From positions 1,364,001 to 1,428,000 of the forward strand of contig NC_041691.1 of assembly GCF_900005765.1 (NCBI RefSeq): a DNA stretch of 64,000 nucleotides, given 5' to 3'. The notes under the pieces were generated by a model. It was given only the letters and a program-made list of their open reading frames with translations. It made no database searches and was not told the DNA's origin. Positions 11,351 to 24,754 of the stretch are shown in pieces (position 1 is the first letter of the stretch; each line of letters begins with the position of its first letter). Made by a program: the position numbers and the translations under genes. This DNA comes from Plasmodium relictum (lineage: Eukaryota; Apicomplexa; Aconoidasida; Haemosporida; Plasmodiidae).

Positions 11351-13616
11351 CACAAAATAATAAATGCCTTTGAATAAAATTATAAAAGAAAAAAAAATTA
11401 TATATAATTCAATAATCTTTCAATTATTTGTTAAATTTTTCATATATTTGTTGAGTAGTACTTTAATATTTTATTCTATTAAAATTAAATATAATTGTTG
11501 TATTGTATTTTTTTATCTACCAAAAGAAAAAAAAATGTTTCTTAGTTATTAGATAATTTTTAATTCAGAATTTTTCAGAAAATGAAGCTGAATTACTTTT
11601 ATTAATGCATTTTCTCTTTACAGTGAAATTATATTGACTTCTTATTAACATTTCTTTTATCATAAAATATTATAATTTTTCAAATTACAGTTAATAATTA
11701 TATGATCACATAAAAAAAAAAAAAGGAAAAAAAATATTAAATAAAATCATAAACAATAACGAAGTAAATATATGTACGTTATATATATTTAACGATATAT
11801 TATTATTCTTTTATTGTTTATCTTTTTTATAGAATATATTTTTATTAAAATATTTTTATACTTTTATACCAAATAAACAAATTTTATGTTTTATAATTAC
11901 TAAGTTCTTAAATTATTTTAAAACTTTCATAATACTTACATTTTTAAAATATATAAGAAAATTAAGCTCATGTAAAATAAAGATAATAAAATGATATTAG
12001 AAAAGTTCTTGAAAAAAAAAAAAAAAATTTTAAATAAAATAAAGTTAATTGTTCTATTATATTTCAATATTATCTCTGAAATATTATAAAAATAGGATTG
12101 ATACTTTTTTTTTTTTTACATGATATATTAATAAGAAATGAAGGATTATTTATTAAATAAAAAAATAAATATAAAATATATTCACTTAGTCAAATACATG
12201 TCCATATATATGTTCTTTTTTTATTTTTACAAGAAATATTCTGATCATAATTTATAGAAATAAAAATACAATATATATCTGCTTCAATATCAAAATAAGG
12301 GAATGATTCTCTATAAAAATATTAAAATAAAGGAAGACCTATAATTAATTTATTTACACAATTCAAAAACCATTTTTAACTATTCAATAAAACAAATTTA
12401 CTTATAATTTTTTTTTTTGTCTTTTAATTGATATCTTAATATATTTTGATAAATATCAGTAAGATAACAACATTCATAGTGGCTTCATCTATCTTTTTTT
12501 TGATTTTATAACTACTTAACAACATTTAAATATGTGGACTATATATCTTCATTATATTGTAAACATTTTCTTTTACTAGAAAGTGACATATTTTAACATT
12601 CATAATATATATTTTTATTAATAATTTCTTTTATTTTTTTTCCTTTTATGATTTTTTTTTCTTTTTCTTTTTTTTTTTTAAATTAAATAATTTTAATTTA
12701 AAACGAAAAATATAAGTTTACAACATACTATTTATAATATAGGTAAGAATATAAATTTTTCACTTTAATTTTAAATAAGATTATTTTTTATTTATTAATG
12801 AAGATATTTTATATGATAATTTAAAAATTATGTCATTTCAATATTATTTTTTTTAAGATAACTTTCAGCATTACACGAAAAATAAGTTTTTTCTACACAT
12901 TAAGTTTATGTTCTTATTTAAAATATTCTTTTCCTATATATATTTAAATATTTACATTTTTTTTGTTGTGTTTACATTTTATTTATTTCTCTAATCTATG
13001 GCATTTATACTTAATATAATTAAAAGTAGAATGTATTGTGTTTTCTAAAACTACTGTTATAATCTATTTACATATTTTAAATGTTTGTAATTTTTTATAA
13101 TTTAGCGATCTCAAAAATTATATGCTTTTTTTTCTTTTTTTAATATCTTATAAAAAAATGAGTTAAAGTATTTATTTTTTATTTTTCATACATAGTGATA
13201 CCTTTGAAAAAATAATATCAAAATATAGTTTTATAAGAATTTATAATTGTGTTTATAAACTTAAACAAAAAATTAAAGAAATTTTGAATGGTTATGTGTG
13301 TGATCATAATATAAATATTCAAACAATTTTTTTTTTTTTCATTTATATATAATTATTTTTACATGGTTGATTTGAAAATTAATTTAAGAAAAGTTTTATT
13401 TTTTGTTATACAAACCTTATATTTAATTTTTTTTTTTTTTTTAAGCTTATGCTTTTCATTCATAAATTATGATAAATTCATAAAAGTATAGAAAAAACTG
13501 AATTTTACTCTTTTACTTAAACTTTTAAGGTTTTTGTAAATGCGTGCACTATTTTTTATAAAATGTTCATCTTTTTTCGTTAGGAAAAAAATTAGTATAT
13601 TTTTCTCAAGATAAGA

Positions 13617-13647
<31 letters not shown>

Positions 13648-14685
13648 AGAACGCTTAATTTCATTTGCTTGGATATTTTTTCACAACTTTTTTTCGTTGT
13701 ATAAATAAATTAATAATTCATAGTGTTTTTTAAATTAATAATAAAAAAAATGATAGTTAACTCAAGTAGTACATATCTTTTTTTTTTCCTGCTAATTTGA
13801 ATTAGAATATCATAATATTTTATTTTTATGTTTTTAATTCTTTTTTTTTTTTTATATTTTTAAATCCTTTTTTTTTACGTATATTATAATATCAAATTGG
13901 TGTCTTTATGTTTTTAATATGAAAGATACATTTACATTTAAGGTATTCTTCCTGAATACTATATAAATGGAATATTATTAGTAATAATTTTTTATTTATA
14001 TAAATCTTGTTTATCTAGGTAAATTTCTAGAAAAAAAAGAGAATCATAATGTATTATCATTATGAATACAAATTAATGAATTTTTAAATTGATTTTTTTT
14101 TTTTTTATATATATTTATTTTTATAAAAATAATGATTTAATTTTATTTTAATAATATATCCTATGATTTTACTTATATGTTATGCTTTGCATACAAATAA
14201 CTGTATAGTTTTTACATATGTATTTAAATTATACAGTAAAATACTGCTATAGTTTTTAAATAAAAAACGAAAAATTAACATATTTAAAAAAAAAAAAATT
14301 AAATTTTTCTTTTATATGTATATATATATATATGAATATATTTTTTTTACAGTTATTTTTAAGTAGTTGTTTTTAATTCTGTTAATGCATACTTTGTTTT
14401 GTTTTTATGTCATGCTTTAGTTATACCTATATATTTATATGTTATTAAATAGTAAAATAATTTTTTTTTATTTATGAATATGATGAAGCAACTTTTTATG
14501 CGTTTATTTAGCTTTCGAATTTTATACTAGAAGTAAAATTACACTCTTTCTATATCAAATTTTTTTTATTTAAAAAAGTAAAAAAGTAATACGGAAATAA
14601 AAGAAAAAAGAAGTATAGATAAATAATAAAATTTAAAAGAAATAGAATAAGAAAATAAGAAAAAAATACAAAAAAAAAAAATAAA
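11066..14685. other. long divergent intergenic region
   Basis: 3.6 kb between the divergent starts of DIM1 (-) and serine palmitoyltransferase (+). It should contain both promoters and probably long 5' leaders. It holds many poly-T/poly-A runs and short (AT)n stretches (about 11330-11350, 13620-13641 and 14317-14332). The longest open frames (11364-11552 and 13467-13664 minus) are short, Ile/Tyr/Lys-dominated and unconvincing. I see no tRNA or other folded RNA. Confidence 0.5.
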
Positions 14686-16407
14686 ATGTCTCTGAATAGA
14701 CTAATGGATTATAACTATTTTGCAGGTTTTGATATTTTAAAAAATTTTGATATTGTAAATTACTTAATAGCAGGTATTGTACTTTTAGCTTTAGTATTAG
14801 CTGTATTTAACGAAGATGCATCAGCAGGATCTCCAAGATTGTCATGGGTATTAGGAGAATTTCTACCTATACAACAAAGTATTTTTACTTTAAATTCTAA
14901 TGTAGAAAATAGATTGTTTAAAAAAAAAAATAGTAAATTACATACTTTTACTACATATCTATATAAGTTATCTATAGAATTAAAAGAGTCAATATCAGAA
15001 GGAAACTTCATGAATTTATTAAAAAAAAAGACGAAAAATATAATAAAAAAAATTATATTATATAAAAATTTATCAGTGTTAAAATACAAATCAGAGTCTA
15101 AAAGGCATTTGTTTTATATGTTAGTAAAACAAAAGTACAATTTACCTATTCAAAAAGATGAATCGGAAATGAAAAGTTATTTAGACGGGAAAAGAGAATT
15201 GATTAGATTAGGTAGATGGTCTTTCATGTGGAAAGTATCAGATGTTAAAAATGAATATATTTTGTGTGAAAATAATAAAGCCAGACCAATATCTTCATAT
15301 TCTTATCTTGATTTTATAAGAGAACCATTAGTTCAAGATGCTGCAATAGAAGCAGCAAAGCAATGGTCAACAGGAAACCATGGCCCAAGAATGTTGGGTG
15401 GAAATAGTCAAATATTAAGAGATTTAGAAAAAGTTGTTGCCAATTTTTTTGGGCGCAATGATTCAATTTTAGCTGTATGTGGATTTTTAGCTTGTATGTC
15501 AGGTATAGCAGCGGTTTCAACCCCAGAAGATTTGGTTTTATATGATAGTCGTACTCATGCATGTGTAAAAATGGGAATACAAGCAGGTGGTTCAAAAAAT
15601 TTTATGTTCAAACACAATGATCTTAGTCATTTAGAATTGTTGTTAATAAAGTACAGAAATAAATATAGAAATTGCTGGATATGTATAGAATCAGTATATT
15701 CAATGGATGGTGATATAGCTGACTTGCCAACAGTTAAAAAATTATGTATAAAACATAATGCAAAGTTATACTTAGATGAAGCTCATGGATTAGGTGTATT
15801 AGGAAAAACCGGAAGAGGGTTAGAAGAACATTTTAATATGCCAGGTGCAGCTGATATTATTGTTGGCACATTTAGTAAATCTATAGGAGGGGTTGGAGGA
15901 TATATAGTAGCATCTGATGAAGTGGTAGAATTCCTAGATTTTCATTGCATTGGTAATGTTTTCTCTGCGCCTCTACCTGCTTACTGTGCAGGAGGTGCAA
16001 TGAAAGCTTTTGAACTAATTGATTCTCAACCATGGAGGATAGAGAAACTTAAATTTAATGCAAAATATTTAAGAAATGGATTAAAGACTGGGATGGGCCA
16101 CTGGCCAAAAGATTACCCAGAAAGTTATAAATATATCATAGAGGGAGATGATGCTACTAGTGTAATACCTGTTATTTTTCCTAATGATCCTGATAGATTA
16201 TTTAAAATTAGTAACGTTTTGTTAAAAATGAATTGGATGATTTCTGCTGTAGTTTATCCTGCTTGCCCATTAAGATATCCAAGATTTAGAGTTACAGCAA
16301 CATCTGCTTACTCAGTAGAATATATGAATCAGTTCATTCGTGATATAGTATATGCTACAGTTAGCGTGAAACCATCTCCATTTGAAAAAGAATTAATATC
16401 CGTATAG
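14686..16407 (+). CDS. SPT: serine palmitoyltransferase
   Basis: 573 residues in a single exon. This is a pyridoxal-phosphate enzyme of the alpha-oxoamine synthase family that condenses serine with palmitoyl-CoA, the first step of sphingoid-base synthesis, at the ER. An N-terminal membrane segment (about residues 22-41) anchors it. The conserved core starts around residue 200 (GNHGPRMLGG, then LYLDEAHGLGVLG). The Schiff-base lysine is K398 in GTFSKSIGGVGGY, the LCB2-type context (GTF-[ST]-K-S). The stretch about residues 75-150 is Lys-rich and family-specific. The start is supported by an A-rich leader and by the hydrophobic segment right after it. No LCB1-type partner is in this window, so whether it works as a homodimer cannot be told here. 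The call is very secure. Confidence 0.95.
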   Translation: MSLNRLMDYNYFAGFDILKNFDIVNYLIAGIVLLALVLAVFNEDASAGSPRLSWVLGEFLPIQQSIFTLNSNVENRLFKKKNSKLHTFTTYLYKLSIELKESISEGNFMNLLKKKTKNIIKKIILYKNLSVLKYKSESKRHLFYMLVKQKYNLPIQKDESEMKSYLDGKRELIRLGRWSFMWKVSDVKNEYILCENNKARPISSYSYLDFIREPLVQDAAIEAAKQWSTGNHGPRMLGGNSQILRDLEKVVANFFGRNDSILAVCGFLACMSGIAAVSTPEDLVLYDSRTHACVKMGIQAGGSKNFMFKHNDLSHLELLLIKYRNKYRNCWICIESVYSMDGDIADLPTVKKLCIKHNAKLYLDEAHGLGVLGKTGRGLEEHFNMPGAADIIVGTFSKSIGGVGGYIVASDEVVEFLDFHCIGNVFSAPLPAYCAGGAMKAFELIDSQPWRIEKLKFNAKYLRNGLKTGMGHWPKDYPESYKYIIEGDDATSVIPVIFPNDPDRLFKISNVLLKMNWMISAVVYPACPLRYPRFRVTATSAYSVEYMNQFIRDIVYATVSVKPSPFEKELISV

Positions 16408-18117
16408 TCAAAAGAAAAATACAAAAGTAAAAATAAAATTAAATAAAAGAACAAAATTTTTACTTTCATTTTTTTTTCTTTTCTGACTTCATTATATATG
16501 TAAATTCCTATTATTATTATTTGTTTTCTGCTTAAAATTATTCTATATTTTATTTTTTAATATTTTTTATCTATAAAATTTATAACTCATTAAGTTATTT
16601 ATAATGCAAAAAAAAAAAAAAAAAAAAATGATATACTTATTCATAATCAAAATTAAAGAGAATATGCAATTAAATATCAAATGATATAAAAAATTTAGAA
16701 TATTAGTTGATCATTTCAAATTTGTATCATTGGAAAAAAAAATATAATTATATATTTTTTAAATAAAATTATTTATGGAATTATGCAGTGTGGATATATA
16801 TGGCATAATATATAAAAGTGCTATATATAAAAAAATTTACCATAAATTACATTTTTATCTTTTTTTTTTTTTTTTAATAAAATAATAGTTAATATTCTGT
16901 TTCATTTTAAAAATATCTTGTGATTTTTTTAACAATATGTATATTTATATGCTCTTTTAAGTATACAAAGAAAATTTTATATATGATACAAAATATAAAT
17001 TGTTTATATATTTAATTATTAATTAAAAAGGAAAAAAAAAAAAAAATCGAATAAAAAAAATAGATCTAGTAACAATAAAAAGAGTTCTTGCTCTTTAACT
17101 TTATTTGTGTTATAAATAAAAATTTACCAAAATAGAATGAAGAAAAGTTTACACACAAAAAAAAAAACTTTTGTATATTTTTTCATATAATAAAATAAAT
17201 TATTTTTTTAGTCATTTTGTCAAATTCTAGGAAAAAGATACATATATGGAGATACCTTTTAAAAAAAAAAATAAGTATACAAAACAAAAGATTTTTTTTA
17301 AATCCTTTTTCAATGAAATAATTATATGCTTCTTAAAAATATATAACTTATTTGCTTATTAAATTTATAAATTATATTTTTTTTCTATTATTTTTAAATT
17401 ATACTTTTGAACAATAAAACTTCAAAAAAAAAAAATAATTGTGGAATATAAGAAAATTTGTAATAAAAGTACAATTAAATATTTCATAAAATTTACCGTT
17501 ATTTTCTAAAATGATGTAAAACTATTTTTGCTACAATAAAAATCTTTGTAAACATTTTAAAACAATTAAAAAAGTATAAATATTTTATTAGCATAAAAAC
17601 TTTAATTAAATTGATAAAAAAATTTTATTATTCTTTATTCGCATAATAAATTATTGAAATTATCTCGAATAAAAGATGTTTAAAAAATTATTCATATAAA
17701 TATTAAATACATAAGAATAAGAATTACATATTTAAGTTTTATTTCTTTAATTTGTTCATCGAAGTTAATTTTTTTATTTATTTTTTTTAGTTCTCTTAAA
17801 AGTAGAAGTTAAAAAAAAAAAAATTTTTTAAATTTATGTTAGATAAAAAAAATTAATTTCTTTTATTTTTTTACTAATATTATTTCAAAAATATATGTAT
17901 AATTTAGTGATAAATAAACATTTTATAACTAAATAAATAATAATAAAATATAAGCTTATTCTTTAAAATTAAGCGCATATATACATATACATGTATATAT
18001 CTATTAAAAATGAAAATATTTTAAATAATTCGTTTATATTAAAGTTATTAGACTATATTTAATGTTAAATAAAAAAGTAATACTAAAAAAAAAATTAAAA
18101 ATGAATTTCATTATATA
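16408..18117. other. intergenic region
   Basis: 1.7 kb between two plus-strand genes, made of poly-A/T runs with scattered short AT repeats. No open frame or structured RNA is convincing. Confidence 0.55.
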
Positions 18118-20703
18118 ATGGTTTATAAAAATTTTACTGACGTTATTGAAAATAAAAAACTGTATGTTGAAGATGATTATTATGATGAAAAAAATATAAA
18201 AAATAAGATGACATATGATACAAAAAATAAAAGTGAAAGTAAAAAAATAAGAAATAATGAATTATTCAACAATTATAGTTATGAAGTTAAAAAAAAATTA
18301 AAAGACAACTCACTGAATCATTATTATAGTGATCAAAATTTATCTGTGTTAAACAATAATGATGATACTCAAGAAAAACACTTGAAATCTCTAAAAGATT
18401 CTAGAAATTTGTTCAAGAAATTATCTCAAAAAGAAATAGAGAAATTGAGATATAAATACAAAAATAATGATTATTATGGAATGCCTTATAGTAATATTTA
18501 TGAAAAGCGCCATACTTGTGAGGATATAAAGAATAAATACAATTCATTAAATTACAATAAATTGTTAATTAACGATAATGATAATGAGAGTTTATATTCC
18601 TATGATGATACTTTTGATAAGAACATAATAGATAGCTACAATGATTCACTTTTAAGTAATAGAGATTTTAATAATTTGAATAAAAATAACTTTAAAATAT
18701 TTAATTATGAAAGAAAAAAAAATGGAAATAGAGCAAATGAAAATTTAGAATACTGCAAAAAAATTATTAATAACAATGACAATTATCATAATGAACAGTT
18801 TTCTCCACTCAGTGATAATTATGATAAATACAAATTACATAATTTAAAATCAATCAATGATAAATATGATAATTTAAAAAGCAATCATAATTATGGAAAA
18901 TTTTTATCTGAAAATTATATATCAAATAATTATAGAAAATCTTTAGGGAGTATCAATCAGTTAGAAGAAGATGAAGAGAAAAAGAAATATTCACAAGATA
19001 AAAAAAATTTGTTTGAAACATTTCTTAATGTAACAGAAAAGTTGGAGAAAATTAAAAATACAAAAATTAATAAACATAAGAGGAATCAAGGCTTAGAAAA
19101 AGAGAGAAATGGATTTTATAGTAATTCAATGGATAATATAATAAAAGAAAGATTATTACATGAAAAATCTTTAAATAATAATTTTTATAATAGAAAAAAA
19201 TATAACACAAGTTTTTATGATAATGAAACGGGAAAGGAATATGGAGATCTAAGTGATTTAAAAAATTATATAAAAAAATTTTCTCCACTAAAAAATACAA
19301 TTCTAGTAAATGGAGAAGATAAGGAAAAATTAAGCAAGGGAGATAAATTTTATGATGATATTTTAAAATACAATTCAGTAGATTCTTTTTGTTATCCCAG
19401 AGGTAAAGATGTTTTAAAAAAAGTTAGTAGAGAGAATTTTGATAACGATTTAATTAAAGAGAAATATGCGAGTAATAAATTAAGTAATCCTAAAAAAAAA
19501 AGCACTAATTTAGATAGCTTGAGCTTAACTTCAAACAATTTAAAAAGTACACAATTACATATGAGTGCCATATCACATGGAACAAATGATTATTCTACTT
19601 TATATGACTATGTAAATTACACAAAAAATCAAACGAAAGATTATTATTATGATGAAAATATGCATAATTTATCAAAATCCAGTTATATAGCAAAATATAA
19701 TAATAACAGAGATATAGAAAAAAACCATTTTCTTAATGATATTAATCCAGAAAATTATAAAAATGATATGAAAGAGAATTACTGTTCTCAATTGGATAAA
19801 TTAGGAAACTCCTTTCTTGAGATTAATAATGAATTAAAGTCTAATATATATACACCTAAAAATTTCAACATAGGCATAAATAATAATTATATTTCATTCG
19901 ATGATCAATTAATAGATAAAAATAATAATAAAGTAGATGATAATTGCTATGATTTAAATAATAGAAAGAATATTAAAAATATCAGTGATTCTAAACGCTC
20001 TCTAATTCATAGTGATAATTGCAAAAAAAAAAATTCTATTAACAATATCCTAAATTATGAAGAAAGTGAAAATAAGAATGAAAATAATATATACGAGAAT
20101 GAATACGAAAACGAAAACATCATTGAGAGCATAGGTAAAAAATACATTTTCAAAGATGATGAAAAATTAAATAACATTTTTGATTTAAAAAAGAAAGATA
20201 AAATAAATAAAGGTATTAGCATTAATGAAGAGAATGAAGAAAAATACAATTTAAAGAAAGTTTATGAAAATGAAATGAATACAAATAATAATAAATGTGA
20301 TGTTCTATATCATAACACTAATAATAACGATACAAGTTTTTGTAATTATTTAAAAAATCGATCTTATACAAGACCTATGAATATTGATGATTTAAATTTA
20401 GATGAAAATAATAATAACATAGAAATGAAATATAATTTAGGCAAAAATAACTTACTAAATTGTAATACTATTTTTCTATTTATCTTGATTTATTTTTTAA
20501 AGTTGCTATATTTACTATTTAGCTATCTTATACACTTTTTTTTATTTTTTTCAATTTATTGTTATCACTTTTTGAGAAAAAAATCTTTGAAAACAGTAGT
20601 CATTTCAATTTTAATAGCAATTCTTCTTATAATGTTTGTCATATCAATTGTCATATTTTCTTATAGAAGTATGAGTTTAGAATATTTTGACAAAGATATT
20701 TAG
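18118..20703 (+). CDS. conserved-type Plasmodium protein with C-terminal membrane segments, function unknown
   Basis: 861 residues in a single exon. I do not recognise it. Residues 1-780 are hydrophilic, dominated by Asn, Lys, Asp, Tyr and Ser, with several short Asn runs and a Glu/Asn-rich stretch near 650-690 (ENEYENENIIES). The last 80 residues are sharply different: two strongly hydrophobic blocks (about 785-817 and 826-850) separated by a basic FLRKKSLK loop, followed by a short tail ending EYFDKDI. That layout suggests a large cytosolic domain held to a membrane by a C-terminal hairpin or tandem anchor. There is no signal peptide and no PEXEL-type export motif near the N terminus. The length and continuous frame make it a real gene. 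Confidence 0.8.
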   Translation: MVYKNFTDVIENKKLYVEDDYYDEKNIKNKMTYDTKNKSESKKIRNNELFNNYSYEVKKKLKDNSLNHYYSDQNLSVLNNNDDTQEKHLKSLKDSRNLFKKLSQKEIEKLRYKYKNNDYYGMPYSNIYEKRHTCEDIKNKYNSLNYNKLLINDNDNESLYSYDDTFDKNIIDSYNDSLLSNRDFNNLNKNNFKIFNYERKKNGNRANENLEYCKKIINNNDNYHNEQFSPLSDNYDKYKLHNLKSINDKYDNLKSNHNYGKFLSENYISNNYRKSLGSINQLEEDEEKKKYSQDKKNLFETFLNVTEKLEKIKNTKINKHKRNQGLEKERNGFYSNSMDNIIKERLLHEKSLNNNFYNRKKYNTSFYDNETGKEYGDLSDLKNYIKKFSPLKNTILVNGEDKEKLSKGDKFYDDILKYNSVDSFCYPRGKDVLKKVSRENFDNDLIKEKYASNKLSNPKKKSTNLDSLSLTSNNLKSTQLHMSAISHGTNDYSTLYDYVNYTKNQTKDYYYDENMHNLSKSSYIAKYNNNRDIEKNHFLNDINPENYKNDMKENYCSQLDKLGNSFLEINNELKSNIYTPKNFNIGINNNYISFDDQLIDKNNNKVDDNCYDLNNRKNIKNISDSKRSLIHSDNCKKKNSINNILNYEESENKNENNIYENEYENENIIESIGKKYIFKDDEKLNNIFDLKKKDKINKGISINEENEEKYNLKKVYENEMNTNNNKCDVLYHNTNNNDTSFCNYLKNRSYTRPMNIDDLNLDENNNNIEMKYNLGKNNLLNCNTIFLFILIYFLKLLYLLFSYLIHFFLFFSIYCYHFLRKKSLKTVVISILIAILLIMFVISIVIFSYRSMSLEYFDKDI

Positions 20704-21474
20704 AAAAAATAAATAAAAAGATTAGAATTTTGTAATTTTTTTCATTCATAAATAAATAAAAAGAATTTTTTTATGTAAACTTTTTTTTTTTTTTAAATTT
20801 TTATATCTTTATATTTTAATCCCTTTATACTAAATTTATATTATAATCAAATATTTTTCTAATTTTCAATAATAATTTTGAATTATCTTTAGGTGGCTTT
20901 TTTTTTGCAATTAAGTATTTTATATTTATATAGTATGTTAATTATTTTATATGTTTTTGCCATTATTACAACTTCATAAAATTTATTCTTTTATATTTAA
21001 ATTTTTTGTTTATAAGAAAATATAATATATCATATAATTTTTTTTTTTTTTTGTTTTTTTGTTTATATATCTTTCGCAATTTTCAATGGCAATTTTTGAT
21101 ATCCAATTTTTTTTTTTTTTTTATCTATTAATTTACGTTGAAATTATTAAATGTAAGACTGATTTGACTAAGAAAGAACAACCAAAAAAAGAAAAAAAAA
21201 TGTTATTTTATAATTTTGTTTTTTCAATATATTTATAAAAAAAATTAATGGAACTCAAGAGAATTTTTTTAAACAAAATAATTTTTAAATGTAATTTTTA
21301 ATTAATTTTTTAAGAAAAATATGCAAAATTACAAATATATTAATATCTTTTTATGAAATTTATATATGTTTTATATTTTATGCATATCGCTAAGAAAAAA
21401 AAACAAAAATATATTTCTAGAAATCATTGATGTTTATTCAAAAAAAAAAAAATAATAAAATAAAATAAAACAAG
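20704..21474. other. intergenic region
   Basis: 770 bases between two plus-strand genes. It is T-rich then A-rich, with no gene or motif that I can support. Confidence 0.55.
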
Positions 21475-24400
21475 ATGCTGAGAAATATAGGGAAGCAATC
21501 TTATAAAACTTCTGAAGAAGAGAAAAAAAAAGAAAAAAATGAGATTTTTAACAAAAGAATACAAAAAGAAATAAAAAAATTAAAAGAATCAAAAATAATA
21601 GATGATGTAAATGTGTATATAACTTTAAATGAAAATAACAATGATAATGAAAATGATCATTTTAGTTCTGATATAATTAGGCATAAATATCTGTGCTTAA
21701 ATGAAACTTTTAGTGAATCATATTTTTTAAATGAAACTTTTTTTTTAAACAATTTTATAAATCATTTGAAAAATTTTAAAAAAAATAACATGATAATATA
21801 TTCACAAGATGAGGGAGATTCTTGTATATATGAAGAATTAAACAAATATTATCAATATAAGGATGAGTTATGCCCGTTTTATGATATATTTGAATTTTTT
21901 AATTTTCAGCATATTTTTGAAAATGTTTCATCATTTTTAGGTGATATAAATTATTTCATGGAAATTTTTGAAATTTTTAAAAGTGGATTTATAAATGAAC
22001 AAAATATTTTTAATAATACTAACGAAAGTATAAGAGATAATTATGAAAATAAAGAAAATAATGAATTTTTTACTAATGTATTTTTTGAAATTTTATATAA
22101 GGATTTCATAAGTCATCTTTCAAAAATCCAAAGAGAATTAATAAATAAAATATTGCATTCTGATGAATATGAAAAGGAATATTTTTATCAAAATTTTTTA
22201 TCATTTTATAATAAATATTATGTAATAAAAGAAAGTGTAGTTTATTCATTTTTCATTTTTCATGACTATCCTTTTAGCGAACCATTTATTAATTTAGATC
22301 ATTTACCATTTTGTATATTAAAAAAAAAAAGTCAGAGGAAAATAATGGGAGATAAATATAATAAGAAAAATATTCTTAAAATTTTATTAAATGCAAAATG
22401 GATTCCGAAAATTACGTTAGAAAATTTATTTGAAGAATCAAAAAATTTTGTAGATAAACTTTTTTTTTATTATCAATATAAATTATATCTTTTTTATTAT
22501 TATTTAAGTAAACATAAAATATTTTCACTGTTATTTGAAAATAATTTTACAATATGCTTTAGTACATATAATATTATATATTCTTATGTATCTAAAGTAG
22601 ATAAAAAATTAGTTACTAAAAAAAAAGGAAAAAAAAACTATTCGAATTTATTGTATATCATTAACAATTCTGAATATATTAATCAAGATGTTATTTTATA
22701 TAAATCTTTTTATTCATACAAAAAATTAAAAAATAAAAATTATGAAATAGATGAAGAGAAATATTCTACAAGAATTAAAAAAAAAAAAAAGTATGAATAT
22801 TGTATATATTTATTCTTTCTTATATTTATTATTTTTCTTCCCATGTTAATTAAAAATATATATATATATAGAACAGATGAAATTAACAATTACTTAAATG
22901 ATGAACATAATTTTGATAATTTTTATAAAAGTAAAAGTAATATTTCAAATTATCATCCTTTATTCTATGCATATATAAACATACTCAGAAAATTCAATTT
23001 AGATAAAAAAGAAAACGCTATAATTGAAAAGGATTTTAACATATCAAGGGATGAACATCTCAATACAAATAGAGAAAAAAATCAATCTGAAAATAAAGAA
23101 AAGCAAAAAAAATATATGGATAATAATATTGATATTTTTGATTTAAATGAAAAAGAAAAAGAAAAAAAAAAAAAAAAGGTTACTAATTCATTAAGTGTAA
23201 ATAATGATAGCATAAAAATAAGCAATAATCAAATTAATAAGGAACAACCGAAATATAAAATTTATAAAAAGAAATTTTTTTTAATAGCATTTTTATCTAT
23301 TTCCGAATTCTTTTTTTTTTCTTTAGGTATAATATATAATTTACAATTATTACGAAAAAAATTTGAGTATCATAACTTCTTTGTAAATATTTGTTCTTCT
23401 TTGCTAATATTATATAACCCCATCTTATTTTCTAGTAATATAAATTATATAAATGTAATATCTATTGGATTATTATATTGGAGTATTAATTTGATTCTTT
23501 TAAAAAAGATATTTCTGTCTATTACACTTTATTTTTTATCTATATATTTTAATATCATAAATATCAGCTTTTTTCTTTCCTTTTTATTTATTTATGTGTA
23601 TATTAATAGTAGATACGTAATAAAAAGAGGAAATAAAATTAGTAGCGAATTTAAAAACAAATATGAAGTTTTCAAATGTATTATTATTTATGTTCTATTA
23701 TTTATAATATTAAGCTATATATTAATATATATTCTTTGTGATAAGAAAGAATTTTGGATAAGTAATATCAAAAATTGTTTTAATTTTTTTAATAATTATT
23801 TTAATGATACTGAAAACAGATTTAGGGGTAATATATGGAATAATATGCAGTTAATTAATAATAATATCAAATTCTCTTTCATTAATTATATTCCTTTTTT
23901 TTTAATTTTAATTTTTAATTATTTTTTTGTTATAAATACAATAATTAAATTTTATGGTTCATTGTTGTTTTCTTCTATAGTATTTTTACTTATCTCAGCT
24001 AATATGAACAATTTTTTATTATTATGTATAACAGTACAATTATTACTCTTTATTAATGCGATTGGTAGTTCAAGCATATTACTAAATGTAGTTTTTTCTT
24101 CTTATATAATTATAACTAATAATGGCTTCAACATTTATATTTTTGTTTTAACTTTAATATATTTTCTTTTTCATATATATTTAATGTATCCATCGAATAG
24201 TTTCTCTAAGAATATCAATAATCAAGTAAAAATAATAATAGAATTAATTAAAAATCTTTTTTATTTTATCATAACAAATTTAGTTCTTTTATATGAAACA
24301 AGTATAAAAAATTTGGCAATGTCTTTTGTTATAATATTTGTTTCTGTATCATTTAATACCTTATCTAATGGGAAAAATATTCGAAATGTGATTAAAAAAA

Positions 24401-24703
24401 AAGAAATACAAAAAAAAATTATTTTTTGTTTATATTCTCATATAAATCCTGACTATTTTGTTATACCATTATCATATTTTTCTTTTTTATTATTTTTAAT
24501 GCTTGGATTTTTAAAGGTACTATATTTTATATCATATTATTTTATTTCATTTTATTTATTCTATTTTATATTTTTTTTTTTTTTTTACAGTTGTATTATT
24601 CCCATTTTTATCTAAAATTTGCTTTATATGTACTTAATTTTCTTACTTTTCTAAGTTTGTTGTCAATATTACTCGTAAGAAAAAGAATTAAAATAAAAAT
24701 ATG

Positions 24704-24754
<51 letters not shown>

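Noticed and set aside
14760-15595. Antisense open frames opposite serine palmitoyltransferase
   Set aside because: They lie wholly within the conserved enzyme and have no start context or composition of their own.
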